64,000 nt of DNA from Actinoplanes sichuanensis (GTDB taxonomy: Bacteria > Actinomycetota > Actinomycetes > Mycobacteriales > Micromonosporaceae). Position numbers and translations under genes: made by a program. The notes under the pieces are model-generated. The model was not told the origin of the DNA and searched no databases. It worked only from the letters and a program-made list of their open reading frames with translations. Location: positions 496,001-560,000 of the forward strand of contig NZ_AP028461.1 of assembly GCF_033097365.1 (NCBI RefSeq), in the 5' to 3' direction. This document shows, one piece after another, positions 42,260 to 50,363 of the stretch (position 1 is the stretch's first letter; the number at the start of each line of letters is the position of its first letter).

Positions 42260-42861
42260 ACCGCCCGGTACGGCACCGCAGCCGTCCCGTTCGTGCACGC
42301 GCCGGCCGGAGCCAGCCCGCCGACCGTGTCGATCCGCTGCACGTAGGTGACCTTCCCGAACGTACCGATGCCGCGGTTGGTCTTGGCCTTGATCCGCAGT
42401 TGCTGGATGCTGTTCGGGCTCTCCGCGGGCACCCGCACCACGCCGTCCGGGTCGCCCTCCAGCAGCGAGCCGTCCTGGTCCGACTGCCAGCTCGGGCCGC
42501 GGAAGTGCAGGGCGCTCACCTTCTTGACCGGCCGCATGGTGACGCCGGTCAGCGAGGCGGCCGGTTCGAGCAGTGTCCAGGCACCGGACCGGCACTCGTA
42601 GATCTGCACGCCCCGGGCCTTGAGCACGGCGTGCAGCACGTGCCCGGCGGGCGGGGCCAGTTCCGCCGGTACCCGAGGGTCGACGCCGTAGCCGGCCTCG
42701 TGCGCGACGGGCGCCGGCGACGTGGCCGGGGTCCGGTCGGTCCCGGCGAAGGACACCCCGGCCGGCACGGCGACCGACACGACGGCGAGGGCGCCGAACG
42801 CGGCGGCGGCCCGGGTGGGGCGGTGGGCGAGGGTGCGTACGGCAGACGGGCGCTGAGCCAC
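42235..42861 (-). CDS. Secreted DUF3455-family protein
   Basis: 208 residues from GTG 42861 with GGGGAGGA upstream. The signal peptide is at about 1-40 (RTLAHRPTRAAAAFGALAVV). The mature protein matches the DUF3455 pattern: P-G-H-V-L-H-A-V-L-K-A-R-G-V-Q-I-Y-E-C as PPAGHVLHAVLKARGVQIYE, followed by GPSWQSDQDGSLLEGD, and ends YVQRIDTVGGLAPAGAC, PYRAVYRFFVA. DUF3455 proteins are secreted in bacteria and fungi; no activity is established. It converges on the upstream membrane protein gene with a 25-bp overlap of coding ends. Confidence 0.85.
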   Translation of the reverse strand: MAQRPSAVRTLAHRPTRAAAAFGALAVVSVAVPAGVSFAGTDRTPATSPAPVAHEAGYGVDPRVPAELAPPAGHVLHAVLKARGVQIYECRSGAWTLLEPAASLTGVTMRPVKKVSALHFRGPSWQSDQDGSLLEGDPDGVVRVPAESPNSIQQLRIKAKTNRGIGTFGKVTYVQRIDTVGGLAPAGACTNGTAAVPYRAVYRFFVAA

Positions 42862-42960
42862 GGGTCCTCCCCTATGGACGGTGACGCTGCGCCATCACGC
42901 TAAACGCCGCGACGCCGTGCGCGTCCCGTCCCGCGGGGATTTCACCCGGAGGAAGTGCTC

Positions 42961-43764
42961 CTACCGGCGAGGTGGCATCCGGTAGAACCCGGTCGGCAGG
43001 GCCTGTTCCTCGATCTGGGCCACCTTGGCCCGGGTGCGTAGCCGGATGAGCAGCAGCACACCGAGGAACACGCAGATGCCACCGACGATCAGGCCGGGCC
43101 CGAGCAGCGAGGTCTGGTCGGCCACCAGGGCGGTCGCGGTGTCGTCCGTGGGCGGGACGATCGCCGTACCGTCGTCGTTCCCGTCGTTCCCGTCGTCGCC
43201 GGCGTCCTCGGCGGGCTCCTCGTCCTCGCCGGCCGGTGACTCGGACGGCTCGGGCGAGGGGTCGGCGGTCCGCTCGCCCCGGATCTCGGCGGTCGCGGCC
43301 GCCGTGGTCAACAGGATCTCCTGCTGGTCGAAGGCCCGCGCCTCGAACCGCACGTCACCACCGTCCGGCCCGTCGAAGGAGATCTGCCAACGGCCGGTCA
43401 CGGTGCGGCCCCGGCACAGCGTGCCCGGGTCCAGGTCCTCGTCGATGATCGTGGTGGTGTCGCCGTCGGTGCTGGTGCTGGTGTCGAACTCACCGGCCTC
43501 CTCGACCCGGGTCACCCGCAGCTGCTCGGCGTCCACCGGCGTACGCACCACCAGCACCCAGCGGACCTTGCGGCACTGACGGCTCTCCGAGGTGACGACG
43601 GCGGTCAGCGTCTGTGCGGGCCGGGTCACGGTGAATCGGTCGGGTGCGGTCACCCGGACGTCGAACCCCGGCACCTCGGCGGCGGCCGGTGTGGCCGGCG
43701 CCAGGACGTGCAGGACGGCGCCCGCGACGACCGCGCCGGCAAGCGCGGTGATCCGGTGACGCAT
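42961..43764 (-). CDS. Secreted, C-terminally anchored hypothetical protein
   Basis: 267 residues from ATG 43764 with GGAAGGGGAA upstream. The signal peptide is at about 1-33 (ending ATPAAAEV). A beta-rich extracellular domain spans about 35-155 with two Cys (SRQCRKVRW, GTLCRGRTVTGRW), then an acidic Asp/Glu/Asn/Pro linker (about 165-215), one transmembrane helix (LLGPGLIVGGICVFLGVLLL, about 224-245) and a short basic cytosolic tail. The topology suits a surface receptor or envelope protein. I do not recognise the domain. It is divergent, across a long spacer, from the cytochrome-type operon at 44206. Confidence 0.75.
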   Translation of the reverse strand: MRHRITALAGAVVAGAVLHVLAPATPAAAEVPGFDVRVTAPDRFTVTRPAQTLTAVVTSESRQCRKVRWVLVVRTPVDAEQLRVTRVEEAGEFDTSTSTDGDTTTIIDEDLDPGTLCRGRTVTGRWQISFDGPDGGDVRFEARAFDQQEILLTTAAATAEIRGERTADPSPEPSESPAGEDEEPAEDAGDDGNDGNDDGTAIVPPTDDTATALVADQTSLLGPGLIVGGICVFLGVLLLIRLRTRAKVAQIEEQALPTGFYRMPPRR

Positions 43765-44205
43765 GACGGTTCCCCTTCCCCCGGGACGGCTCGGTGCATT
43801 CGCCCGCACTACTTAGTTCGCCTCGCGCGCGCAAATGGTTCAGCGAGTGGCGTGGGTCACACCTGTTTTCGGCGGCCCCGGCCGGTGGCCAGAATGGTCG
43901 GGGTCGGTCTGGATCCTTCCTGGCAATACCCTTATTTTTTCCTTAACCGAGCAACCTCTGGTGTGTCTGCGCAGTTCAGCAGGCCTGCGCGGAGGGTGGT
44001 CAAACGACTACGCAAAAAGTTCGGACGGTGTTCATCCGATCCCGGGCCTGGCACGTAATCCCGGGAGGACACGGACCACGGCGCGCAGGGGAAAGCATCG
44101 CCGGGGACCGGGTCCAGCGCAGCGCTTGAGCGCGGGGCGTTCCCCACGGACGCCGGCGTCCCACCGCCCACGGGACGTGACCGCACCAAGGAAAACGAGG
44201 AGTCC
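43765..44205. other. 441-bp divergent spacer with a structured leader
   Basis: It contains an unusually AT-rich patch at about 43925-43946 (cttattttttccttaa), suitable for a promoter, followed by over 250 bp of GC-rich sequence before the 44206 start. Possible stem-loops include tcgga/tccga (about 44011-44029) and cccggg/cccggg (about 44041-44065). The long leader suggests cis-regulation of the redox operon, but I cannot match it to a known riboswitch. Confidence 0.4.
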
Positions 44206-45942
44206 ATGGCCCGCTCGAAGAACAGCAAGGCAGCCCCCGCCCGGGTGCCGGTCGACGTCGGATCCACCGGTACCCGTCCGGTGTCGAAGTCAGCAGTGGC
44301 CCTGCTCATCCTGAGCATCCTGGCGGCCCTCTGGGCGGTGGCGATGATGACCACCCCCGGCAAGGTCGCGTACCTGTACCTATACGAGTACCTCAAGTAC
44401 TACATGGGCGTCGTCGCCCTGGTGTCGCTCTCCATCACGATCATGGTCGGGCTGGTCGCCACCGACCGGCTGGTGCTCAGCATCCGCCAGCGGGTGCTGC
44501 TCCAGTCGGCGCACCGCACCACCGGTGTGATCGCGGTCAGCGGCCTCTTCATCCACGTGTGGACGAAGTTCGTCGACGGCCAGATCGGTGTCATCGACAT
44601 CGTCATCCCGTTCCTGGTGGACGGGCGTGAGCTCTGGATCGGCATGGGCACCCTCTCCGGGTGGGTCATGGTCCTGGTGATGTGGTCGGGTCTCGCCCGC
44701 GCCCGGTTCATCGGCCGTGGCCGGCCGTGGATGTGGCGTGGCATCCACGCGATCTCCTACCTGATCTGGCCGACCGCCCTGCTCCACGGTCTCGGCGCCG
44801 GTCGCGCCGCGGCCACCTGGGTCGTCGTCAGCTACATCGTGTGTGTGCTCGGCGTCCTGATCGGCCTGGCCGTCCGCCTGTCGGTGAGCCTGAACCGCCG
44901 TAAGGACTTCGCCTCGCCCGCCGGTGTCGGTGCGGTCCGTACGCAGGAGACCGGTGAGCTGCTGCCCACCGCCTCCGCGCCGATCCGCCGCCCGAATCGT
45001 GCCCCGGCCGTCGACCTGCTCGCCCCGGCCGGTGCCGAGCCCCAGACGATGGCCCCGCCGGCCTGGAACCAGCCGACCAACGGCCCGTCCGCTCCGACCT
45101 GGAACCAGCCGTCGGCACCGCCGGCGCCCCGCCCGGTCAGCGCGGCTCCCGCCGCCCGCCCGGTCAGCCCGGCCCCGGCTCCGATCGAGGAGGACTACCC
45201 GCCCCGTGGCCGCCGGCAGCCCGAGCTGGAGGCGCCCGCGCCCCGGCAGCGCCGGGCCGTCGAGGACGACGAGCGTTACGACACCCAGACCCGGATGTCA
45301 CGGCGCGACGTCGAGGACTACCGGTACGAGGAGGAGCCCGCCCCGCGCGCCCGTGGCGGCCGCTCGGAGATGTACGACGACGGCCGTGGACGCGGCCGCC
45401 GCTACGAGGACGACGAGCCGGCCCCGCGCTCGCGCCGCCGCGACGACGTGGAGGCGACCGGTACCCGGATGCGCCGCGACGATCTGGAGGCCACCGGTAC
45501 CCGGATGCGCCGCGACGACATGGAGTCGACAGGCGCCCGGATGCGCCGGTTCGAGGACGACGAGCCCGCTCCCCGGGCCCGGCGCCGCGAGCCGGAGTTC
45601 GACGAGCGTCCTCGGGGCCGCCGTCGTGCCGACGACGAGTACGAGGAGGCCCCGCGCGGTCGTGGCGGTCGCTACGAGGAGGAGCCCGCTCCGCGCTCCC
45701 GGAGCGATCGGTACGACGAGCCCCGCTACGAGGAGCCGGCCCCCCGTCGGCCGAGCCGCAGCGAGTTCGTCGACTTCTCGGACGGCCCGGCCTACCCGGC
45801 CGACGACAGCCCCACCCTGGTGGACAGCGGATCCCGCCGGAACCGCCGCGACGACGGTGGCCGTGGCGGCCGCCGGGGCCGCGACGACGCCGACGACGGC
45901 TACTTCTCCCAGCTCCGCGGTGACTCGAGGGACACGAATTGA
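44206..45942 (+). CDS. Cytochrome-b/ferric-reductase-like membrane protein with charged repeat tail
   Basis: 578 residues, ATG 44206 with GAGGAG upstream. Six membrane segments lie within residues 28-225. Two histidine pairs, His103/His117 (SAHRTTG...LFIHVW) and His181/His194 (GIHAISY...LLHGLG), are 14 and 13 residues apart on two helices. This is the bis-heme signature of ferric-reductase/NOX/MsrQ-like cores. There is no attached FAD or NAD domain; instead a cytosolic tail of about 350 residues is rich in Arg, Asp, Glu and Pro, with three 12-residue repeats. The next gene (TTGA overlap) encodes a NuoF-ferredoxin protein, the likely electron donor. A transmembrane electron conduit is the best inference. 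Confidence 0.82.
   Translation: MARSKNSKAAPARVPVDVGSTGTRPVSKSAVALLILSILAALWAVAMMTTPGKVAYLYLYEYLKYYMGVVALVSLSITIMVGLVATDRLVLSIRQRVLLQSAHRTTGVIAVSGLFIHVWTKFVDGQIGVIDIVIPFLVDGRELWIGMGTLSGWVMVLVMWSGLARARFIGRGRPWMWRGIHAISYLIWPTALLHGLGAGRAAATWVVVSYIVCVLGVLIGLAVRLSVSLNRRKDFASPAGVGAVRTQETGELLPTASAPIRRPNRAPAVDLLAPAGAEPQTMAPPAWNQPTNGPSAPTWNQPSAPPAPRPVSAAPAARPVSPAPAPIEEDYPPRGRRQPELEAPAPRQRRAVEDDERYDTQTRMSRRDVEDYRYEEEPAPRARGGRSEMYDDGRGRGRRYEDDEPAPRSRRRDDVEATGTRMRRDDLEATGTRMRRDDMESTGARMRRFEDDEPAPRARRREPEFDERPRGRRRADDEYEEAPRGRGGRYEEEPAPRSRSDRYDEPRYEEPAPRRPSRSEFVDFSDGPAYPADDSPTLVDSGSRRNRRDDGGRGGRRGRDDADDGYFSQLRGDSRDTN
45436..45543 (+). repeat. 3 x 36-bp in-frame repeat in the cytochrome tail
   Basis: Units at 45436-45471, 45472-45507 and 45508-45543 encode RRDDVEATGTRM, RRDDLEATGTRM and RRDDMESTGARM. 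Confidence 0.92.
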
Positions 45943-47414
45943 GCGAGGCACAGGTTCCACCGGTCACGGCCATCGGCACGCCCCGCATCACCGCGGGGTT
46001 CGACGAGTACGGCCGTCTCGACCTCCTGGCCCACCAGGAGGTGCACGGCGGGTTCGCGGCGCTCTCCTCGGGTGAGCTGATCGGCCTCGCCGACCGCATC
46101 GAGCTGCGCGGCCGCGGCGGTGCCGGCTTCCCGTTCGCCCGCAAGGTGCGCGCGGTGGTCGACTCCTGCCGCCGCCAGGATCTGCCCCCGGTGATCGTGG
46201 TCAACGCCACCGAGGGTGAGCCGCCGTCGTGGAAGGACAAGGCGGTCCTGACCCGTGGCCCGCACCTGATCCTGGACGGCGCGGCGCTGGCCGCGGCCGC
46301 CCTGGACGCCGAGGAGATCGTCATCGGTGTCGCCGACGACGGTGTCGGCCAGAACTCGCTGGCCGCGGCCCTGGCCGAGCGGAAGATGCCGTGCCCGACC
46401 CGGATCGTCGTGGTGCCGCACCGGTTCATCTCCGGTGAGGGCGGCGCGCTGGTCCGCGGCATCAACGGCGAGGCGCACATCCCGCCCGGTCGTAAGGTCC
46501 GGTCCAGCGACAACGGCGTGATGGGTCTGCCCACCCTGCTGTCGAACGCGGAGACGTACTCGCAGCTGGCGATCGCGGCCCGGCTCGGTCCGTGGGAGTA
46601 CAACTCGGTCGGCATCCCGGAGGAGCCCGGCACGGTCATGCTGACCGTCGGCGGGTCCGCCACCGCGCCGGCCGTGGTCGAGGCGCCCACCGGCACCCCG
46701 CTCATGGAGGTGCTCGAGATGTGCGGCGCCGACCTGGGCCCGGGCCTGCTGGTCGGCGGTTACCACGGCAAGTGGGTCACCGCCGAGCAGGCCAGGACCA
46801 TCAACATCTCCCGTAAGGGGTTCGCGAAGGTCGGCGGCACCCTGGGCGCCGGCATGCTGATCCCGATCGGCTCGAAGACCTGCCCGGTCGGCGAGGTCGC
46901 CCAGGTCGTGCAGTACCTGGCCGGCGAGTCGGCCGGTCAGTGCGGCCCGTGCCGGATCGGCCTGCCCGACCTGGCCCGCGCGGTGACCCTGGTGTCGCTC
47001 GGCGGCAACGCGGTCGAGCAGGTGCGACAGGCGGCCGGCATGGTCAAGGGCCGTGGCGCGTGCAGCCACCCGGACGGTTCGTCCCGGTTCGCGCTCTCCG
47101 CGCTGGAGGTCTTCAAGGAGGACGTCCTCCTGCACGCCAACGGCGAGGGCTGCGGCAAGCAGGTCCGTGGCATCCTGCCGCTGCCCTACACGGCCGAGAA
47201 GGGTGCCCGGAAACTGGCCCTCGACTGGTCGCGGTGCGACGGGCACGGCCTGTGCTCGGCGGTCGCCCCGGAGATCATCCGGCTCGACAACAACGGCTTC
47301 CCGGCGTTCCCGCAGACGCCGCTGCCGCCGTGGCTCGAGGACGGCGCCCGCAAGGCGGTCAACGTGTGTCCGGCGCTCGCGCTGCGGCTCACCGAGCCCA
47401 CCCCGGCCAAGTGA
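45939..47414 (+). CDS. NuoF-like NADH-binding flavoprotein fused to a ferredoxin domain
   Basis: 491 residues, TTG 45939, overlapping the cytochrome stop (TTGA). The FMN/NADH fold of complex I NuoF is clear: LRGRGGAGFPFARKV (56-70), NATEGEPPSWKDKAVLTRGP (89-108), GEGGALVRG (166-174), then an SLBB-like region. The iron-sulphur motif reads ESAGQCGPCRIG: Cys335, Cys338 and Cys375 are kept, but the first canonical Cys is Ala332. A C-terminal ferredoxin domain has Cys433, Cys439 and Cys477 (RCDGHGLC ... VNVCPA), as in 3Fe-4S ferredoxins. It probably passes electrons from NAD(P)H to the heme protein upstream. It is not a complex I subunit here; no other nuo genes are present. Confidence 0.88.
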   Translation: MSEAQVPPVTAIGTPRITAGFDEYGRLDLLAHQEVHGGFAALSSGELIGLADRIELRGRGGAGFPFARKVRAVVDSCRRQDLPPVIVVNATEGEPPSWKDKAVLTRGPHLILDGAALAAAALDAEEIVIGVADDGVGQNSLAAALAERKMPCPTRIVVVPHRFISGEGGALVRGINGEAHIPPGRKVRSSDNGVMGLPTLLSNAETYSQLAIAARLGPWEYNSVGIPEEPGTVMLTVGGSATAPAVVEAPTGTPLMEVLEMCGADLGPGLLVGGYHGKWVTAEQARTINISRKGFAKVGGTLGAGMLIPIGSKTCPVGEVAQVVQYLAGESAGQCGPCRIGLPDLARAVTLVSLGGNAVEQVRQAAGMVKGRGACSHPDGSSRFALSALEVFKEDVLLHANGEGCGKQVRGILPLPYTAEKGARKLALDWSRCDGHGLCSAVAPEIIRLDNNGFPAFPQTPLPPWLEDGARKAVNVCPALALRLTEPTPAK

Positions 47415-47506
47415 ACCTTTTCCACCTGGCGGGGCCGGGGTCACCCGTCCCCGGACCGACGTTCCGCGACTCTCGGGCCCGATGCCGGGTGGAGAAAGGT
47501 TCATCG

Positions 47507-48085
47507 ATGAGCGGGTCCCGCGTACCCCGGCTGCTGTTGCCCCTCGCCCTGACCGCCGTTCTCGCGGCAGCCGGGTGCGGGACCACGCCGGACGCGTCCC
47601 CGGAGGCGCCGGCGGCCGGACCGTCCCCGGCCGCTGCCGCGCCTCCGGCCTCCGGGGCGGCCACCGCGGAAGCGGTGACCGTCCCGAAGACGCTGACCTT
47701 CAGCGGGACCACGCTGAGCGGTGCGAAGTTCGACGCCGGGTCGATGGCCGGCAAGCCGGCCATCCTCTGGTTCTGGGCGCCCTGGTGCGCGACCTGCGCC
47801 AGCGAGGCGCAGTCGCTGTCCGACATCCATGACGAGTACGCGGGCCGCCTGGGCATCCTCGGCATCGCGAGCCTCGGCAGTGCCGCGGAGATGGACGACT
47901 TCGTCGCCGACTTCGAACTCGCCGAGATCCCGCACCTCAACGACAAGGCCGGCAAGCTGTGGAAGCGGTTCGGCATCGTCCAGCAGAGCTGGTACGTGAT
48001 GCTGGACCGCACCGGCAAGGTGGCCTACAAGGGCTACCTCGACGATCTCCAGCTGACCGAGAAGGTCAAGGAGCTGACCGCCTAG
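47507..48085 (+). CDS. TlpA/thioredoxin-like lipoprotein
   Basis: 192 residues, ATG 47507 after GGAGAAAGG. It is a lipoprotein with Cys24 in the lipobox (LAAAGC), then a Pro/Ala/Ser linker (about 25-60) and a thioredoxin/TlpA fold with active site WCATC (Cys94, Cys97) in PAILWFWAPWCATCASEAQS. The cis-Pro loop is not of the classic form; the late segment reads GIVQQSWYVMLDRTGKVAYK. It acts outside the membrane as a disulphide reductase or isomerase. It lies 92 bp after the NuoF-ferredoxin gene and on the same strand, so the heme protein could feed electrons to it (inference). Confidence 0.88.
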   Translation: MSGSRVPRLLLPLALTAVLAAAGCGTTPDASPEAPAAGPSPAAAAPPASGAATAEAVTVPKTLTFSGTTLSGAKFDAGSMAGKPAILWFWAPWCATCASEAQSLSDIHDEYAGRLGILGIASLGSAAEMDDFVADFELAEIPHLNDKAGKLWKRFGIVQQSWYVMLDRTGKVAYKGYLDDLQLTEKVKELTA

Positions 48086-48330
48086 TAGGTGGTCGGCGGG
48101 GCGGGAGACTGCCAGGCCGGCTTCTCCGACGGCATCAGGATCCAGGCGAGCGGGTAGACCAGGATCTGGCTGCCCGGGATCACGAAGAGGATCAGCACGA
48201 ACAGCATCCGGGCGATCCACGGGTCGATGCCGAAGCGGCGGCCGAGGCCAGCGCAGACGCCGGCGATCATCCGGCCGTCCTGCGGGCGAACCAGGCCCTG
48301 ACGGGCGAGCGAGTCGTGCACGGCGTTCAT
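48082..48330 (-). CDS. Small PspC-domain membrane protein
   Basis: 82 residues from ATG 48330; a longer upstream frame has no family signal. The PspC signature is clear: RPQDGRMIAGVCAGLGRRFG, DPWIARMLFVLILF, then a helix ending in YPLAWILMPSE. PspC proteins sit in the membrane and take part in envelope stress responses, or act as sensors when fused to kinases. Here it is alone. It overlaps the convergent TlpA-like gene by 4 bp (stop codons interlocked) and is divergent from the kinase at 48521. Confidence 0.88.
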   Translation of the reverse strand: MNAVHDSLARQGLVRPQDGRMIAGVCAGLGRRFGIDPWIARMLFVLILFVIPGSQILVYPLAWILMPSEKPAWQSPAPPTTY

Positions 48331-48520
48331 GAGGGGATCCCTGCCTTCACTGGTGGTGAACTGATGACTCCATGGTGTCGCCGGACGGGGGCCGGCCGCA
48401 TCGGGCATGGCCCCGATCCTCGTCTCGGGGATCTCCATGAGGCCGCCGCCTATTCGGGAAGAGACAGCGCCCTATACAGTGCGAGCGCATACGTAAGGGG
48501 GCGCTCCGGGGGGCAGCGGA

Positions 48521-50329
48521 ATGGTCGACGGCTCAGTGCCGGGTGAGCGGACACAACCGCTACGCACCGGCGATCCCCCGACCCTCGGGGAGTACGAGCT
48601 GGTCGGTCGGCTCGGTGAGGGCGGCATGGGTACGGTCTACCTGGCCCGTACCGGTGCCGGAGTGCTCGTCGCGGTCAAGATGGTGCGCGCCGACCTGGCC
48701 CACGACGACGAGTTCCGGCGGCGGTTCCGCAGCGAGGTCAACCGGGCCCGGCAGGTGCCGCCGTTCTGCACCGCCGAGGTGCTCGACGCCGACCCCGACC
48801 ACGAGTCGCCGTACCTGGTCGTCGAATACGTCGACGGGCCCACCCTGGCCGAGGTGGTCGAGCAGCGCGGGCCGCTGACCAGCGCCAACCTGCACGGCGT
48901 CGCGATCGGGGTGGCCACCGCGCTGACCGCGATCCACGGTGCCGGGGTGATCCACCGCGACCTCAAGCCGCGCAACGTGCTGCTGGCGCCGGGCAGTCCC
49001 AAGGTGATCGACTTCGGGATCGCCCGGGCGATGGAGGCGACCAGCGCCAACACCCGCACCGATCAGATGGTCGGCACGGTCGCCTACATGGCGCCGGAGC
49101 GGTTCTCGTCGGACGAGGAAGTCCCGCTCACCCCGGCCGCGGACGTGTTCGCCTGGGGGAGTGTGGTGGCGTATGCGGGGACCGGCCGCACGCCGTTCTA
49201 CGCCGACTCGCCACCGGCCATGGCGGCCCGGATCCTCACCCAGCCGCCCCGGCTGGACGGCCTCAGCGGCCCGCTGCGCGATCTGGTGGCGCACTCGCTG
49301 GAGAAGGACCCGGCCAACCGGCCCAGTTCCCGGGAGCTGCTCGACCTGCTGATCTCCGGTAAGCAGCGGCCGGCCGCGACCGCCGCGGCCTTCGCCGACC
49401 AGCCGGATCTGCGGGCCGCCGCGGTCGAGGCGCAGGCGGTCACCGGTGTCGCGCCGGAACCCTCGGTGAGCCTGCCGACCCTGGCCATCCCACCGGGGAT
49501 GGTCGGCTACGACGAGAACTCGATCGTCACCGTGCCGATCTCCGCGGACCAGGCGGCCGTCCCGCGGCCCGCGGCCGGTCAGGGCCGCCGCTGGGCGATG
49601 CCGGCCCTGCTCGCGGTCTTCGTGTCGGCCCTGGTCGCCGGGGCCGTCCTGGTGGCCCTGGAGCTGCGCAACGACGACGACCGCCGGTCCGGTGCGGCGT
49701 CCCCGACGTCCCCGACGCCGACACCGGTGGTCACCATCGACTCGCCGACCGGGCCACCCCGGTTGCAGGACACCCTGAAGCGGCAGGCGCTGTGGACCGC
49801 CAAGGACTATCCGGAGGAGACGGCGAAGTGCTACTTCGCCGACAACGCGCTGGTGGCCCACCGGGACCGGGCCGGGGTCTTCAAATGCTCGGGCCCGCTC
49901 GACGAGATCCCCGCCGACATGCATGTCGAGGTGACGGTTCGGCTCAACACGGCGGGCAGCTGCGCGGCCATCTGGTTCCGCAACGTGGGTCAGGTCGGCT
50001 ACCAGGCCCGGGTGTGCGAGAACGACATCTACATCGGGCTGCACAACCGGGACGGCGACGGCAAGATCAAGGTGCTCAAGACGCTGTCCCTGGGCGACAG
50101 CCCGATCGGGCTGGCCCCCGTGTCGACCCGGATCGGGCTGATCGCCCGGGGCGAGACGGTCGAGGTGTACCGGGACGGCGTCCTCGTCGGCGAGGCCCCG
50201 CTGATCGAGCGACGGCTCCAGCTCCAGGAGGGCCGGGTGCTGCTCGGCGTCTACAACGCCCGCGACGTGCCGGACACCGGGCCCTACGAGGTGGCCTTCA
50301 CCGACATCAAGATCTGGGACGTGAAGTGA
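48521..50329 (+). CDS. Membrane Ser/Thr protein kinase with a large extracellular beta domain
   Basis: 602 residues, ATG 48521. Hanks-type kinase at about 24-280: GRLGEGGMGTVY loop, Lys53 (VAVKMV), HRDLKPRNVLL (Asp147, Asn152), DFG 164-166 and GTVAYMAPE. A linker is followed by one transmembrane helix (about 359-380). The external part (381-602) starts with a Pro/Thr/Ser stalk and then a domain of about 180 residues with two Cys pairs (AKCYFADN...GVFKCSG; GSCAAIW...ARVCENDIY), resembling LamG/concanavalin-like sensor folds (EVTVRLNTAGSCAAIWFRNV). It probably senses a wall or extracellular ligand. It is convergent with tex. Confidence 0.93.
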   Translation: MVDGSVPGERTQPLRTGDPPTLGEYELVGRLGEGGMGTVYLARTGAGVLVAVKMVRADLAHDDEFRRRFRSEVNRARQVPPFCTAEVLDADPDHESPYLVVEYVDGPTLAEVVEQRGPLTSANLHGVAIGVATALTAIHGAGVIHRDLKPRNVLLAPGSPKVIDFGIARAMEATSANTRTDQMVGTVAYMAPERFSSDEEVPLTPAADVFAWGSVVAYAGTGRTPFYADSPPAMAARILTQPPRLDGLSGPLRDLVAHSLEKDPANRPSSRELLDLLISGKQRPAATAAAFADQPDLRAAAVEAQAVTGVAPEPSVSLPTLAIPPGMVGYDENSIVTVPISADQAAVPRPAAGQGRRWAMPALLAVFVSALVAGAVLVALELRNDDDRRSGAASPTSPTPTPVVTIDSPTGPPRLQDTLKRQALWTAKDYPEETAKCYFADNALVAHRDRAGVFKCSGPLDEIPADMHVEVTVRLNTAGSCAAIWFRNVGQVGYQARVCENDIYIGLHNRDGDGKIKVLKTLSLGDSPIGLAPVSTRIGLIARGETVEVYRDGVLVGEAPLIERRLQLQEGRVLLGVYNARDVPDTGPYEVAFTDIKIWDVK

Positions 50330-50357
50330 CGAGGCCCGGGCGATCACCCGGGCCTCG
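50330..50357. terminator. Perfect 11-bp hairpin between convergent kinase and tex genes
   Basis: cgaggcccggg (50330-50340) pairs with cccgggcctcg (50347-50357), loop cgatca, directly overlapping the end of the kinase gene and 6 bp before the tex stop complement. It probably works in both directions. Confidence 0.8.
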
Positions 50358-50363
50358 TTCCGA

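Noticed and set aside
43835..44314. Rightward open frame in the leader of the redox operon
   Set aside because: Overlaps the real ATG 44206 start in another frame; composition not coding-like.
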